Assembly: GCA_024653345.1 (NCBI GenBank)
Contig: JANLFV010000002.1
Location: forward strand, 62,001 to 126,000
DNA length: 64,000 bases
Direction of reading: 5' to 3'
DNA from: Candidatus Acetothermia bacterium
Lineage (GTDB): Bacteria; Bipolaricaulota; Bipolaricaulia; RBG-16-55-9; JANLFV01
Shown here: in pieces, positions 50,424 through 58,919 of the stretch
Position numbering within the stretch: position 1 is the stretch's first letter
How the letters are laid out: each line of letters starts with the position of its first letter
The notes under the pieces: model-generated
What the model saw: only the letters and a program-made list of their open reading frames with translations
Told to the model about the DNA's origin: nothing
The model's database searches: none
Made by a program: the position numbers and the translations under genes

Positions 50424-51926
50424 ATGCCGGATCAGCAGTTGAGGTTGTTCGCTGAGGTTGTGTCTCCTTCGCAGAAGTTAAGGCACTTTGCCTCGAAGGA
50501 GAAGATCTTGGGGCAGTTCTTCACTCCCAAAGCTATAGCTCGCTTTATGGTCGCCTGGGCAGAGTTGCTCGGTATCCCCAAAGGAATAGCGATAGACCCT
50601 GCCTGCGGCGACGGCGTATTCTTGAAAGAGCTAGTGGCCGCCGGGTTCGAGCATATCCTGGGTGTGGATATCGACGATGGTATTTTGCGAAAACTCGCGA
50701 ATCAGGTCCCTGCAGCGGTAGAGCTTCGCCAGGCCGATGGCTTAATGACCTCCCAAGAGGGTTTTGCCGATTTTGTGGTCGGCAACCCCCCGTTCAGCGC
50801 GAAGTATGGCCGGGTTAAGGATCGCTCCATCCTCAACTGCTTCGCCCTAGGCAAGGGCCGGAGGAGCCAAGCGCCGGAAGTGCTCTTCTTGGAAAAGTTT
50901 GTGAGACTCGCCAAACCGGGAGGACTTATAGCTATCATCTTGCCTGAAGGGGTCTTCGCCTCGCTCCCCATGCAGCCAGTGCGTGACTACATTGCCTCTC
51001 ACCTCTTGCCCCTCGCGGTGATCAGCCTCTCTCGGCGCTTCTTCCCTGCTAAGACGAGCATCTTGATCGCCCGCAAGGAACTTTATGGCAGGGCATCCGA
51101 TTGGCCAGTCTTCCTAGGCACAGCAGAAGACGAAGCGGGGCTGAACAAGCTGTTAGAGCTCTATCGAGCTGGTCAGGAGGGAGATTCCGCCCTCTTTAGG
51201 CCGCTTCGGAGGTTGCGGGCGAATATGTCGGTCGAGTTCCATCTCCCGATGCCGGATGTGCTGAGCGAGATCGATCCCTCCATTCCACTCGTCCCGCTCT
51301 CCCGACTCTTAAAGAGCCTGAGAACCGGGCGAACTGAATACGGGCCGGGACGAGAATTCGTCCCTTCAGGCTTCCGCTGGATCGGAGCGTCGGTGGTCAC
51401 ACCCTTAGGGCTCGATTTCAGGAAGGAAGAGCGATTTATCCGACCAGGCAGCCCTATGGACAAGCGGACTGCCTACACCCAGGTTGGCGATGTGCTCTTC
51501 GTGCGCGTGGGAGTCGGGTGCGCCGGTCGAGTCGCGGCTGTTTTGAGCGAGGAGGAGTGTGGGATCGCAGATGACTATATCTACATCCTGAGGCTTAACG
51601 AAGAGGAGATCCTTCCCGAGTATTTTGCGCTCTTTGCGGCCACAAGATTCTTCAAGGCCCAGATCGAGCGGCTGAAAAGGGGCGTAGGCACGGTGAATAT
51701 CCCACAGAGCGCATTGAAGACAGTGCGAGTGGCCGTGCCGCTGCTTTCTGTGCAGGAGCGATTCGCCAGCCTCTACCGTCAACTCCACTATTGCTGCCCA
51801 AGCGCGTCGACCAAAGGGACTTATCGAGAGGTATTGGCCTCGTTCGATGCGGCTGTGGCTGAATTGGAAGCCCTACTTGAAGGAGGAAAGACCTGTGGCA
51901 GAGCCAGTCCAAGTTGTGTGGGCTGA
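50424..51926 (+). CDS. N6-adenine DNA methyltransferase fused to a target-recognition domain
   Basis: A 500-residue methyltransferase. Motif X/I region: KILGQFFTPKAIARFM and DPACGDGVFLKEL (SAM binding); catalytic motif IV is GNPPFS, diagnostic of N6-adenine methylation. Residues from about 270 form a specificity-subunit-like target-recognition domain, ending NIPQSALKTVRVAVPLLSVQERF, as in type I S subunits and type IIG enzymes. ATG 50424 is chosen because GGGAGAGG lies 6 bp upstream. The downstream gene overlaps it by 32 bp. No nuclease domain lies within it. Confidence 0.87.
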   Translation: MPDQQLRLFAEVVSPSQKLRHFASKEKILGQFFTPKAIARFMVAWAELLGIPKGIAIDPACGDGVFLKELVAAGFEHILGVDIDDGILRKLANQVPAAVELRQADGLMTSQEGFADFVVGNPPFSAKYGRVKDRSILNCFALGKGRRSQAPEVLFLEKFVRLAKPGGLIAIILPEGVFASLPMQPVRDYIASHLLPLAVISLSRRFFPAKTSILIARKELYGRASDWPVFLGTAEDEAGLNKLLELYRAGQEGDSALFRPLRRLRANMSVEFHLPMPDVLSEIDPSIPLVPLSRLLKSLRTGRTEYGPGREFVPSGFRWIGASVVTPLGLDFRKEERFIRPGSPMDKRTAYTQVGDVLFVRVGVGCAGRVAAVLSEEECGIADDYIYILRLNEEEILPEYFALFAATRFFKAQIERLKRGVGTVNIPQSALKTVRVAVPLLSVQERFASLYRQLHYCCPSASTKGTYREVLASFDAAVAELEALLEGGKTCGRASPSCVG

Positions 51927-52542
51927 AGGGCTTACTTGCCTTCTCCCATTGACGACACCTAAAGGCCATGTGCGGGTTAGAAGGAATCATCAGCAGTTAA
52001 CCAGCACGCGAACAACCGCTTTGTCCGAGAGAGATGTTATTGAATGGCAGATATCCTATTTCGGAGCGGATGGCGAACTCGTAGAGCTGGGCAAGCTTCT
52101 CTCCCTAGGGCTTGCGCATGAGCTGATCAAGCCAGAGCGGCTACAGACGCTCAAGGAAGAGATTATCAGGCAGCAAACCTTCTTCTTGGACAAATGCCAA
52201 TTAAAGCAAATTCCTACAGAGGAGATCTTTCAAGGGTTCAAGATTATATATAAAGGATATCCGATTTGGCACAAGGATGTAGGCGATGTGAGTATAGAGA
52301 TAGAAATGAGGCCAAGACAGAAGGCTGCTGGCTATCAACCGATGCTTTTCCTCTTGATCCCCATGAAGAGTCTGGTCGGGCACGAGGACTTGATCGGAAA
52401 ATGTGCGCGCAAGAAGCAGGTTGTGCAATGGCGCCCTTCTCTTGATATCCTCTTTGAGGTCGTCCGAGCCTTCGCTATCGTCTCCCCTCAGCATCAGAAG
52501 GACATGTTAGAGATGCTCTCGAGGATTCTGGAACAAACTTGA
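51895..52542 (+). CDS. Unknown protein of the restriction-modification-like cassette
   Basis: A 215-residue protein starting at GTG 51895 after AAGGAGG, inside the methyltransferase end. It is AT-richer than the flanks. It contains EWQISYFGADGELVELG, FKIIYKGYPIWHKDVG and IEIEMRPRQKAAGYQPMLFL. The charged strands resemble a nuclease fold, but I cannot identify a confident PD-(D/E)xK triad. Its overlap with the methyltransferase makes it the best candidate for the cognate restriction enzyme. Confidence 0.6.
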   Translation: MAEPVQVVWAEGLTCLLPLTTPKGHVRVRRNHQQLTSTRTTALSERDVIEWQISYFGADGELVELGKLLSLGLAHELIKPERLQTLKEEIIRQQTFFLDKCQLKQIPTEEIFQGFKIIYKGYPIWHKDVGDVSIEIEMRPRQKAAGYQPMLFLLIPMKSLVGHEDLIGKCARKKQVVQWRPSLDILFEVVRAFAIVSPQHQKDMLEMLSRILEQT

Positions 52543-52587
52543 TCCCGCTCTGCTAGATCAAGCTTGAGATGAGGCTTAAAGAGGGTC

Positions 52588-54093
52588 TTAGTGAAGCCGA
52601 TAGACCTCGCTGAACTTCTCCTTGTTGTAGCGGAGGAAGTGCTGGGGGTTCGGCCCCTCGGCGGTCACCCGCTCGAGCAGCTCCTTCGGCTCGGAGATCT
52701 TCCCAAGCCGATGGATCTTCTCCCGCTGCCACTCCCTCAAGGGGAGGAGCTCGCCTTTGGCGATCTTCTTCTCCAGGTCTGGGATCTCCCTCTTGGCTGC
52801 ATTGAAGAGCTGGGCGGCGTAGAGGTTCCCCAGCATGTAGGAGGGGAAGTAGCCGAAGTAGCCCGCGGACCAGTGGACATCCTGGAGGACCCCTTTCGCG
52901 TCGTCCGGTGGGACGAGCCCGAGATACCGCTTCATCGCGTCGTTCCAGAGCGGGGGTAGCTCCTCGACCTCGATCCGCCTGTTGAGGAGCCCCTCCTCGA
53001 GCTCGAACCGGAGCATGATGTGCAAGTTATAAGTCACCTCGTCGGCCTCGACGCGGATGAACGAGGGCTCGACATAGTTGACCGCGCGGTAGAAATCCTC
53101 GAGCGGGACCCTCCTGAAGCGGGGGAAGAGCTCCTGCAAGCTGGGATAGAAGAACTCCCAGAAGGGGCGACTCCTTCCGACGAGGTTCTCCCAGGTCCGG
53201 GACTGGGACTCGTGGAGCCCCATCGAGGCCCCATCATCGAGGCCGGTCCAGCGGAGCTCGGGCGCGATCCCCTGGTCGTAGAGGGCGTGGCCGCCCTCGT
53301 GGATCGAGCCGAAGAGGGCCGAGAGCAGGTCCTTGGGATCGAACCGGGTCGTGACGCGGACATCCCCCGGCCCGATGGTGATGGTGAAGGGATGGGCGGT
53401 GGTGTCCTGTCTTCCGGCCTCGAAGTCGTAGCCCATGGCCCTCAAGGCCCGGAGGGTCAGCTCCTCCTGCTTCTTGATCGGGAAGGTCCCTCGAAGGAAG
53501 GCCCGCCTTGGCCGCTCGCCCTCCTCGAGCAGCCGCTTGAGGAAGGGGACCAGCTCCCGCTGGAGGGGCTCGATGATCGCCTTAAGGTCGCGGGCCGTTA
53601 GCCCGGGCTCGTAGTCCTCGAGCAGGGCATCGTAAGGGTTCTCCTTATAGCCGTATAGCTCGGCGAACTGGCGGACGAAGTCCACGATCTTCTCTAGATA
53701 AGGCTTGAAGAGGGCGAAGTCCGCCTTCTCCCTTGCCTCCTGCCAGACCGAGTGGGCCTTGGAGGTGGTGATGACGAACTGCTCGTATAGCTCTGGTGGG
53801 ATCGCCTTCCTCCGGCGGTGCTCCTTGGCCAGGACCCGGACCATCGCCCGGTCCTGCTCGCTCAGGCCGGCCTTGACCTCCGGCCGGTCGAGTTTATCGA
53901 TGAACTCGGCCATCTGGGGCGAGACGAGCATCTCGAAGGCCAGCCGCGCCAGCTTACCTAGCACCTCAGCCCGGCCCTCGTGGCCCCTCTTGGGGATGTA
54001 GGTCTGCTGGTCCCAGTTGAGCAGGGCCGCGGCCGAGCCGAGCTTCCCCATCTCTCGGACATACTCCTTGAACCGCTTCAGCTCTTCCACCAT
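52588..54093 (-). CDS. Carboxypeptidase Taq (M32 family)
   Basis: A zinc carboxypeptidase of 501 residues, the usual M32 length. The active-site motif is HEGGH (265-269) with the third ligand in LHESQSRTWENLVGRS. WDQQTYIPKRG near residue 27 and DVHWSAGYFGYFPSYMLGN near the C-terminus are hallmark segments. It releases C-terminal amino acids in the cytoplasm and is frequent in thermophiles. It lies 9 bp after acylphosphatase on the same strand. Confidence 0.95.
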   Translation of the reverse strand: MVEELKRFKEYVREMGKLGSAAALLNWDQQTYIPKRGHEGRAEVLGKLARLAFEMLVSPQMAEFIDKLDRPEVKAGLSEQDRAMVRVLAKEHRRRKAIPPELYEQFVITTSKAHSVWQEAREKADFALFKPYLEKIVDFVRQFAELYGYKENPYDALLEDYEPGLTARDLKAIIEPLQRELVPFLKRLLEEGERPRRAFLRGTFPIKKQEELTLRALRAMGYDFEAGRQDTTAHPFTITIGPGDVRVTTRFDPKDLLSALFGSIHEGGHALYDQGIAPELRWTGLDDGASMGLHESQSRTWENLVGRSRPFWEFFYPSLQELFPRFRRVPLEDFYRAVNYVEPSFIRVEADEVTYNLHIMLRFELEEGLLNRRIEVEELPPLWNDAMKRYLGLVPPDDAKGVLQDVHWSAGYFGYFPSYMLGNLYAAQLFNAAKREIPDLEKKIAKGELLPLREWQREKIHRLGKISEPKELLERVTAEGPNPQHFLRYNKEKFSEVYRLH

Positions 54094-54102
54094 GCCTCCT
54101 TT

Positions 54103-54378
54103 TCAGTATCTTATCTCGAAATCGCTGAACTCGCCGCGAAAGTCCTCCCAGCGAGCCTCGACCGCGCGGACGACCGCCCCCGGCGGGCCGTGATGGCACC
54201 AGGCGACCAACTCCTTGAGCCGCTCCTCCTCCCCTTCGACGACGGCCTCGACCCGCCCGTCGGGGAGGTTCCGCACCCAGCCGGAGAGGCCGAGCCGGCG
54301 GGCCTCGTCGCGCGTGTGAGCGCGGTAGAAGACCCCCTGGACCTTCCCGGAGATGAGGAGGTGAGCCCGCCGCTTCAT
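54103..54378 (-). CDS. acyP: Acylphosphatase
   Basis: Hydrolyses acyl phosphates. The 91-residue length is canonical. [16 protein letters not shown] holds the phosphate-binding loop and catalytic Arg, and [14 protein letters not shown] the catalytic Asn. It overlaps the nitroreductase stop by 4 bp. Confidence 0.95.
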   Translation of the reverse strand: MKRRAHLLISGKVQGVFYRAHTRDEARRLGLSGWVRNLPDGRVEAVVEGEEERLKELVAWCHHGPPGAVVRAVEARWEDFRGEFSDFEIRY

Positions 54379-54893
54379 ATCTCGCGGAGGAATTCCTGGA
54401 GCGGCCGGCGCACTCGCGGGCCGGGCGGGCTGGCCTCGCTCGGGGCCGGGTGGCCGACGAGGAGGAGCATGACCAACTCCTCGTTCCCCTTGAGCTCCAA
54501 GACCTTCGCTGCCTCCTCCTTGGACCCGGAGACGCCGCCGACCCAGCAGGCTCCCAAGCCCAGGGCATGGGCCGCGAGGAACATGTTCTCCACGCAGGCG
54601 CCGATCCCCTGCATGTCCTTGTCCCGGTCATAGCCGCGCTCGCGGTCGAGCAGGACCGCCAGGCAGACCGGCGCCGATTCGATGAGCTCCTTCTGGCGGC
54701 TGAGCCCGGCGAGCGCCGCCCGCTTCGCCTTGCTCTTCACCAGGATGAAGGCCCAAGGCTGGGTGTTCTTCCCAGAGGGGGCCCACCTCCCGGCCTCGAG
54801 GATCTTCTCCAAGTCAGACGCGCTCACCGGCTCGGGGGAGAACGCCCGCACGCTCCGCCTCTCCCTAATTGCCTGCAACACCTCTTCTGCCAT
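54375..54893 (-). CDS. Nitroreductase family flavoprotein
   Basis: A 172-residue FMN-dependent NAD(P)H oxidoreductase. The N-terminal [20 protein letters not shown], the [15 protein letters not shown] segment and [25 protein letters not shown] (in pieces) are the family hallmarks. The substrate cannot be told from sequence. GAGGAGG precedes the ATG. It is first in the unit with acyP and the carboxypeptidase. Confidence 0.9.
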   Translation of the reverse strand: MAEEVLQAIRERRSVRAFSPEPVSASDLEKILEAGRWAPSGKNTQPWAFILVKSKAKRAALAGLSRQKELIESAPVCLAVLLDRERGYDRDKDMQGIGACVENMFLAAHALGLGACWVGGVSGSKEEAAKVLELKGNEELVMLLLVGHPAPSEASPPGPRVRRPLQEFLREI

Positions 54894-54912
54894 ACTGTCC
54901 TCCTCTGGAAGG

Positions 54913-54942
54913 AGTATAGAGCTGCGTTGTTGAGCGAGTCAA
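54913..54942 (-). promoter_or_regulatory. Promoter of the nitroreductase-acyP-carboxypeptidase unit
   Basis: On the minus strand TTGACT (54937-54942), an 18-bp spacer and TATACT (54913-54918), 20 bp before the ATG. The remaining 158 bases up to the next gene show no feature. Confidence 0.75.
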
Positions 54943-55100
54943 GGCTGATGGCCCAGCTCTTCGCCCTGTTGCCTTCGCTCGCTAGTGCTTCAAGCCCGGC
55001 TCTGCTGCGGGCCGAGTCAGGATCCTCTGCGAGCCCTTCATCGGCTGCAAGCCCTGCTAGCGTTGCGAGAGGTGGGCGCCAGCGGGGCACAGCACTTTGG

Positions 55101-56378
55101 CTACAGATACTGCTCGGCCTCCTCCGCCGCCTCCTCGAGGACCTTCTGCGGATCCTCTCGTCCGAAGAGGGCCTTCTCCAGGGCCAGGCCGATGATTCGC
55201 GAGATCTCGGTGTAGCCAGGGAGGGCCGGTCGGGGCCGAGTGTAGAGCAGTTCCTCAAGCGAGGTCTCTGCTCCGGGGGTCCGCTCCAGGTATTCCTGGA
55301 ACGGGCGGGAGCGGAGCACGGAGAGCCTGATCGGGCTGTAGCCAGTAGTGATGCTCCACCTGAGGTTCTGCTCCGCCGCGGTGAGCCAACGGATGAACTC
55401 CCAGGCGGCCTGCTGCTTCCTCTCGTCCTGGGTGAAGACGGCCAGGCCCTTTCCCCCTAGGATCGTCGCCCGCTCGGCGTTCATCGGGAGGGGGGCAACT
55501 CCCAGCTCGAACCCCGCTTGGGCCAAGTAGTAGCCCAGCTTTGCTGAGGAGCCGAGGGTCATGGCCACCCGGCCGGCGAGGAAGCCCTCGATCGGCGGTG
55601 CCAGGGGCACGATCCCGTATCCGTGGATCAGATCGACCCAGAACTGGAGTGCTTCCACGCCCTCAGTAGCGGCGAAGAGGAGTCCGGTCCCGTCGGGGTT
55701 GAGGAGTTCCCCGCCCTTCTGCCAGAGGAAGGGGAGCCAGTAGTAGACGACGCCCGTCTGGGCCGTGAGGGGGAAGCTCAGGGCCCACTGGTCAGTCCGG
55801 CCGTCCCCATCGAGGTCTCTGGTGAGAGCGAGGCCCACGCTCACCAGCTCGTCCCAGGTGCGGGGAGGAGCCTCGGGGTCCAGCCCGGCCTCACGGAAGA
55901 GATCCTTGTTGTAATACATCATCAGGTTGCTCATCGCGTAGGGCATGGCCCAAACTGTCCCCGCGTAGCTCCAGCTCCGCCAGAAGAGCGGATAGATGTC
56001 ATCCTCGAGCGCCCGGCCTTCCCCGGCGATGAGCCCATCTAGTTCGAGGAGCGCCCCGCTCGACGCGAGCTTGGCCGTCCAGTAGTCCTCGATCAGGGCT
56101 AGATCGGGCGCAGTCCCCGCGGCGATCGCCAGGACGAGCTTGTCCCATCCGGTCCAGGAGTCGCCGCTGTAGGAGTATCTGACCCGGATGTCGGTGCGGC
56201 TCGAGTTGAACTCCTCGACCAGCTCCTCATGGGCCCGCCCGAGGTCCCCGCCGAGGATGTGCCAATACTCGAGCTCGACCGGCCCCTCCCCGCTCCAGCC
56301 CGGCCCGGGCCACCAGAGGGCGGCGAGCGCTAGTAGCAGCAGAAGAGAGCGCCGCAGCACAGAGCATCTGCGTTTCAT
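55101..56378 (-). CDS. Sugar-type ABC transporter solute-binding protein (orphan)
   Basis: A 425-residue binding protein of the UgpB/MalE group. Signal peptide residues 1-30 end near GWSGEG. ELEYWHILGGD, AIAAGTAPDLALIEDYW, WAMPYAMSNLMMYYNKDLF and the calcium-loop-like DLDGDGRTDQW are family features. No permease or ATPase gene lies near, so the partner genes must be elsewhere or the protein acts differently. It has its own promoter, and the predicted leader is only about 14 nt. Confidence 0.87.
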   Translation of the reverse strand: MKRRCSVLRRSLLLLLALAALWWPGPGWSGEGPVELEYWHILGGDLGRAHEELVEEFNSSRTDIRVRYSYSGDSWTGWDKLVLAIAAGTAPDLALIEDYWTAKLASSGALLELDGLIAGEGRALEDDIYPLFWRSWSYAGTVWAMPYAMSNLMMYYNKDLFREAGLDPEAPPRTWDELVSVGLALTRDLDGDGRTDQWALSFPLTAQTGVVYYWLPFLWQKGGELLNPDGTGLLFAATEGVEALQFWVDLIHGYGIVPLAPPIEGFLAGRVAMTLGSSAKLGYYLAQAGFELGVAPLPMNAERATILGGKGLAVFTQDERKQQAAWEFIRWLTAAEQNLRWSITTGYSPIRLSVLRSRPFQEYLERTPGAETSLEELLYTRPRPALPGYTEISRIIGLALEKALFGREDPQKVLEEAAEEAEQYL

Positions 56379-56398
56379 GTCACCCTCGCTACTGGGGT

Positions 56399-56427
56399 AT
56401 TATACCTCACAGGCCGGAGGGCGACAG
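56399..56427 (-). promoter_or_regulatory. Promoter for the sugar-binding protein gene
   Basis: On the minus strand a perfect TATAAT (56399-56404) preceded at 17 bp by CTGTCG (56422-56427). The start codon follows 20 bp after the -10. Confidence 0.6.
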
Positions 56428-56451
56428 CCATTGGATAGGAGGCGAGACGAG

Positions 56452-56958
56452 ATGACCCTGGCGAACATCATCACTCTGGCGCGGTTGGCGTTGATCCCGG
56501 CGATCATCGCCCTTCTGCTGACTGGGCGGACGATCGCGGCCTTCGCCCTCTTCCTGACATTCCTCATCGGCGACCTTGCCGACGGGGCCCTGGCCCGGGC
56601 CCGCCGGGAGACGACCGCGCTCGGGGAGTTTCTCGATCCACTGGCCGATAAGCTGCTCGCGGCCGGGCTTCTGGCGGCGTTCGCGGCCCAGGGGCGGCTC
56701 TCCTGGCTGGCCTTCGCGCTGCTCGCCGTCCCGCAGCTCGCCCTCCTCGGCGGGGCGGCCTTCTTGTCTCGCCGCCGGCTCAGGATCTTCCCCGCCAAGG
56801 CCTGGGGCAAGGCCGCGGCCACGGTCCTCGCCGTCGGGCTGGCCATGACCTTCTCCGCCCTCCCCGGCTACTGGGCCGTCATCTACCTAGGGATCTTCCT
56901 CTCCTATCTTGCGGGGCTAGACTATCTTCGGCTCCTCCTCCGGCCAGCCAAGGGCTGA
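56452..56958 (+). CDS. CDP-alcohol phosphatidyltransferase (PgsA-like)
   Basis: A 168-residue membrane enzyme with about five hydrophobic segments. It carries the full family signature GDLADGALARARRETTALG then EFLDPLADK, i.e. D-x2-DG-x2-AR-x8-G-x3-D-x3-D. It probably makes phosphatidylglycerol phosphate from CDP-diacylglycerol, though the alcohol cannot be fixed from sequence. ATG 56452 follows AGGAGG. Its last 80 bp overlap the 3' end of the opposite-strand pseudouridine synthase gene. Confidence 0.87.
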   Translation: MTLANIITLARLALIPAIIALLLTGRTIAAFALFLTFLIGDLADGALARARRETTALGEFLDPLADKLLAAGLLAAFAAQGRLSWLAFALLAVPQLALLGGAAFLSRRRLRIFPAKAWGKAAATVLAVGLAMTFSALPGYWAVIYLGIFLSYLAGLDYLRLLLRPAKG

Positions 56959-57823
56959 ACTCCGCCGGGGGCGGGGCACTGAACTTGACCCGCTCACCGG
57001 TCCGAGGGTGGGCAAGCTCGATCTCCCAGGCATGGAGCATCATCCTCGGGGCATCGTCCTGCCTCCGGCCATACTTCCGATCGCCCACCACAGGATGGCC
57101 GATGTGGCGGAAGTGGACGCGGATCTGGTGCATTCGGCCCGTCCTCGGGCGGGCCTCGACGAGCGTCTTCTGCTCAGCCTTGAATCTCTGGAGGACCACG
57201 AACTCGGTCGAGGCGCGCTTACCCCCCGCGCTCACGCGCACCTCTTCTCGTCGGCGCGCGTCCCGCCCGAGGGGAAGCTCGATCAGCCCCTCGTCCTCCT
57301 CGATGATCCCCTGGACGAGCGCCAGGTATCTCTTCCGCACGGAGCCGCGCTTGAACTGCTCCACGAGCTTCCGATGAGCCTCCTCCGACTTCGCCGCGAC
57401 GAGGACCCCGCTCGTCTCCCGATCGAGCCGCTGGACCAGCCCCGGCCGGCGCGGGTCATCAGTCTCCGCCAAGTGGCAGTGGTAGAGCAGGGCATTGACG
57501 AGCGTCCCGCTCAGGTGCCCCGCGCCGGGATGAGTCACCATTCCCGCGGGCTTGTCCACGACGATGATCTCCTCGTCCTCGAAGATGATCCTCAACGGGA
57601 GAAGTTCGGGCTGCGGGGCGAGCGGGCCCGGGGGCGGGAGCTCGATCTGGACGCGGTCCCCGACACGGAGAGGGTAGCCTGGCTTGGCCTGGCTCCCGTT
57701 CACCAGGGCCTTCCCTTCGCGGATCAGCCGTTGGATCTCCGCCCGCGAGCGGCCCGTCCGCTCGGCCAGCCAGCGGTCGAGCCGCAGGCCCACCGCCTCC
57801 GCAGGAACGGTCAAGTCCTCCAT
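56879..57823 (-). CDS. RluD-type 23S rRNA pseudouridine synthase
   Basis: A 314-residue RluA-family synthase. An N-terminal S4 RNA-binding domain (LRLDRWLAERTGRSRAEIQR) precedes the catalytic domain (IVVDKPAGMVTHPG; QRLDRETSGVLVAAKS with the catalytic Asp). The usual His of HRLD is Gln here. PRTGRMHQIRVHFRHIGHPVVGDRKYG, read in pieces, is also standard. ATG 57823 is used; a TTG six bases upstream is possible. The final residues form a basic tail encoded opposite the phosphatidyltransferase gene. Confidence 0.9.
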   Translation of the reverse strand: MEDLTVPAEAVGLRLDRWLAERTGRSRAEIQRLIREGKALVNGSQAKPGYPLRVGDRVQIELPPPGPLAPQPELLPLRIIFEDEEIIVVDKPAGMVTHPGAGHLSGTLVNALLYHCHLAETDDPRRPGLVQRLDRETSGVLVAAKSEEAHRKLVEQFKRGSVRKRYLALVQGIIEEDEGLIELPLGRDARRREEVRVSAGGKRASTEFVVLQRFKAEQKTLVEARPRTGRMHQIRVHFRHIGHPVVGDRKYGRRQDDAPRMMLHAWEIELAHPRTGERVKFSAPPPAEFSPWLAGGGAEDSLAPQDRRGRSLGR

Positions 57824-57870
57824 CTGCAACCTAGGCCAACCCCCCTGCGCTTATCCTCGCTCAACTCCAG

Positions 57871-57898
57871 TTGCAACACCGCGCCTTTCAAGTATAAT
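57871..57898 (+). promoter_or_regulatory. Promoter for nusA
   Basis: TTGCAA (57871-57876), a 16-bp spacer and a perfect TATAAT (57893-57898), about 47 bp before the nusA ATG. Confidence 0.75.
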
Positions 57899-57944
57899 CT
57901 TTCAGTGAGGTTTTCGCGATGGACCGGGAGAAGGAGACGATCCG

Positions 57945-58919
57945 ATGAACGTCGAGTTCCTGGAGGCGCTGGAGGAGATCGCCAAGGAAGAGGGGATCGA
58001 GCGGGAGGAGCTCTACGCGATCGTCGCCGCCGGGCTTGAGGTGGCCTACCGGACCGAGCACGGCGAGGCGAAGGAGATCAAGGTCGAGATCGACCGGAGC
58101 TCCGGCGACATCAAGATCCTCGCCGACGGGCAGGAGAAGGAGATCGACATCAGCGACTTCGGGCGGATCGCAGCCCGCCGCGCTGAGGAGGCGATCCGGC
58201 AGGGGATCATCCAGCGCCGGCGGGAGATCATCTACGAGCGCTATGCCCCCAAGGTGGGGGAGCTGATCAGCGGCGCGGTCCACCGCTTCGAGGGAGGGAG
58301 GGTCTGGCTCAATCTCGGCCGGGCCGAGGCCCTCCTCGCCGAGGAGGAGCGGATCCCCGGCGAACGCTACCGCCCCGGTGAGCAGCTGCGGGCCTACCTC
58401 TTCCGCGTGGAGAAGACCCAGGGCGATCCGCGGATCCTCGTCTCGCGGACCCATCCCAAGTTTGTCGAGCGGCTCCTCGAGCTGGAGGTCCCGGAGATCC
58501 TCCAGGGGCTGGTGAGGATCGAGGCCGTGGCCCGCGAACCAGGGGTCCGGGCCAAGGTGGCTGTCTCCTCCGCCTCCCCGGAGATCGACCCCGTCGGGAC
58601 TTGCGTCGGCCCGAACGGCGCGCGGGTCCGGGCCGTGGTCCGCGAATTGAACGGGGAGAAGATCGATGTCATCCCCTGGAGCCCGGATGTTCGGACGCTC
58701 CTCAAGAGCTGCCTCGAGCCGGCCCGTGTCCTGGAGATCGAGGTGGACGAGCAGAACCGCCGGGCGAGACTGGTCGTCCCCGACGACGAACTCTCGCTCG
58801 CCATCGGGAAGAACGGCCAGAACGCCCGCCTCGCGGCCAAGCTCACAGGCTACGATGTCGAGGTGACCAGTCCCAAGGAGCTTGCGGCCAAGAAGGGCAA
58901 CGAGCAAGCGGGCCGATGA
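57945..58919 (+). CDS. nusA: Transcription elongation/termination factor NusA
   Basis: A 324-residue NusA with the compact layout lacking C-terminal repeats. It has an N-terminal polymerase-binding domain (about 1-125: FLEALEEIAKEEGI, ARRAEEAIRQGIIQ), an S1 domain (about 130-195) and two KH domains (about 200-320: VGTCVGPNGARVRAVVREL, GEKIDVIPWSPD, AIGKNGQNARLAAKLTGYD, read in parts). Bacterial nusA usually follows rimP; here no rimP is present and the gene has its own promoter. Its stop overlaps the exporter start by 4 bp. Confidence 0.95.
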   Translation: MNVEFLEALEEIAKEEGIEREELYAIVAAGLEVAYRTEHGEAKEIKVEIDRSSGDIKILADGQEKEIDISDFGRIAARRAEEAIRQGIIQRRREIIYERYAPKVGELISGAVHRFEGGRVWLNLGRAEALLAEEERIPGERYRPGEQLRAYLFRVEKTQGDPRILVSRTHPKFVERLLELEVPEILQGLVRIEAVAREPGVRAKVAVSSASPEIDPVGTCVGPNGARVRAVVRELNGEKIDVIPWSPDVRTLLKSCLEPARVLEIEVDEQNRRARLVVPDDELSLAIGKNGQNARLAAKLTGYDVEVTSPKELAAKKGNEQAGR

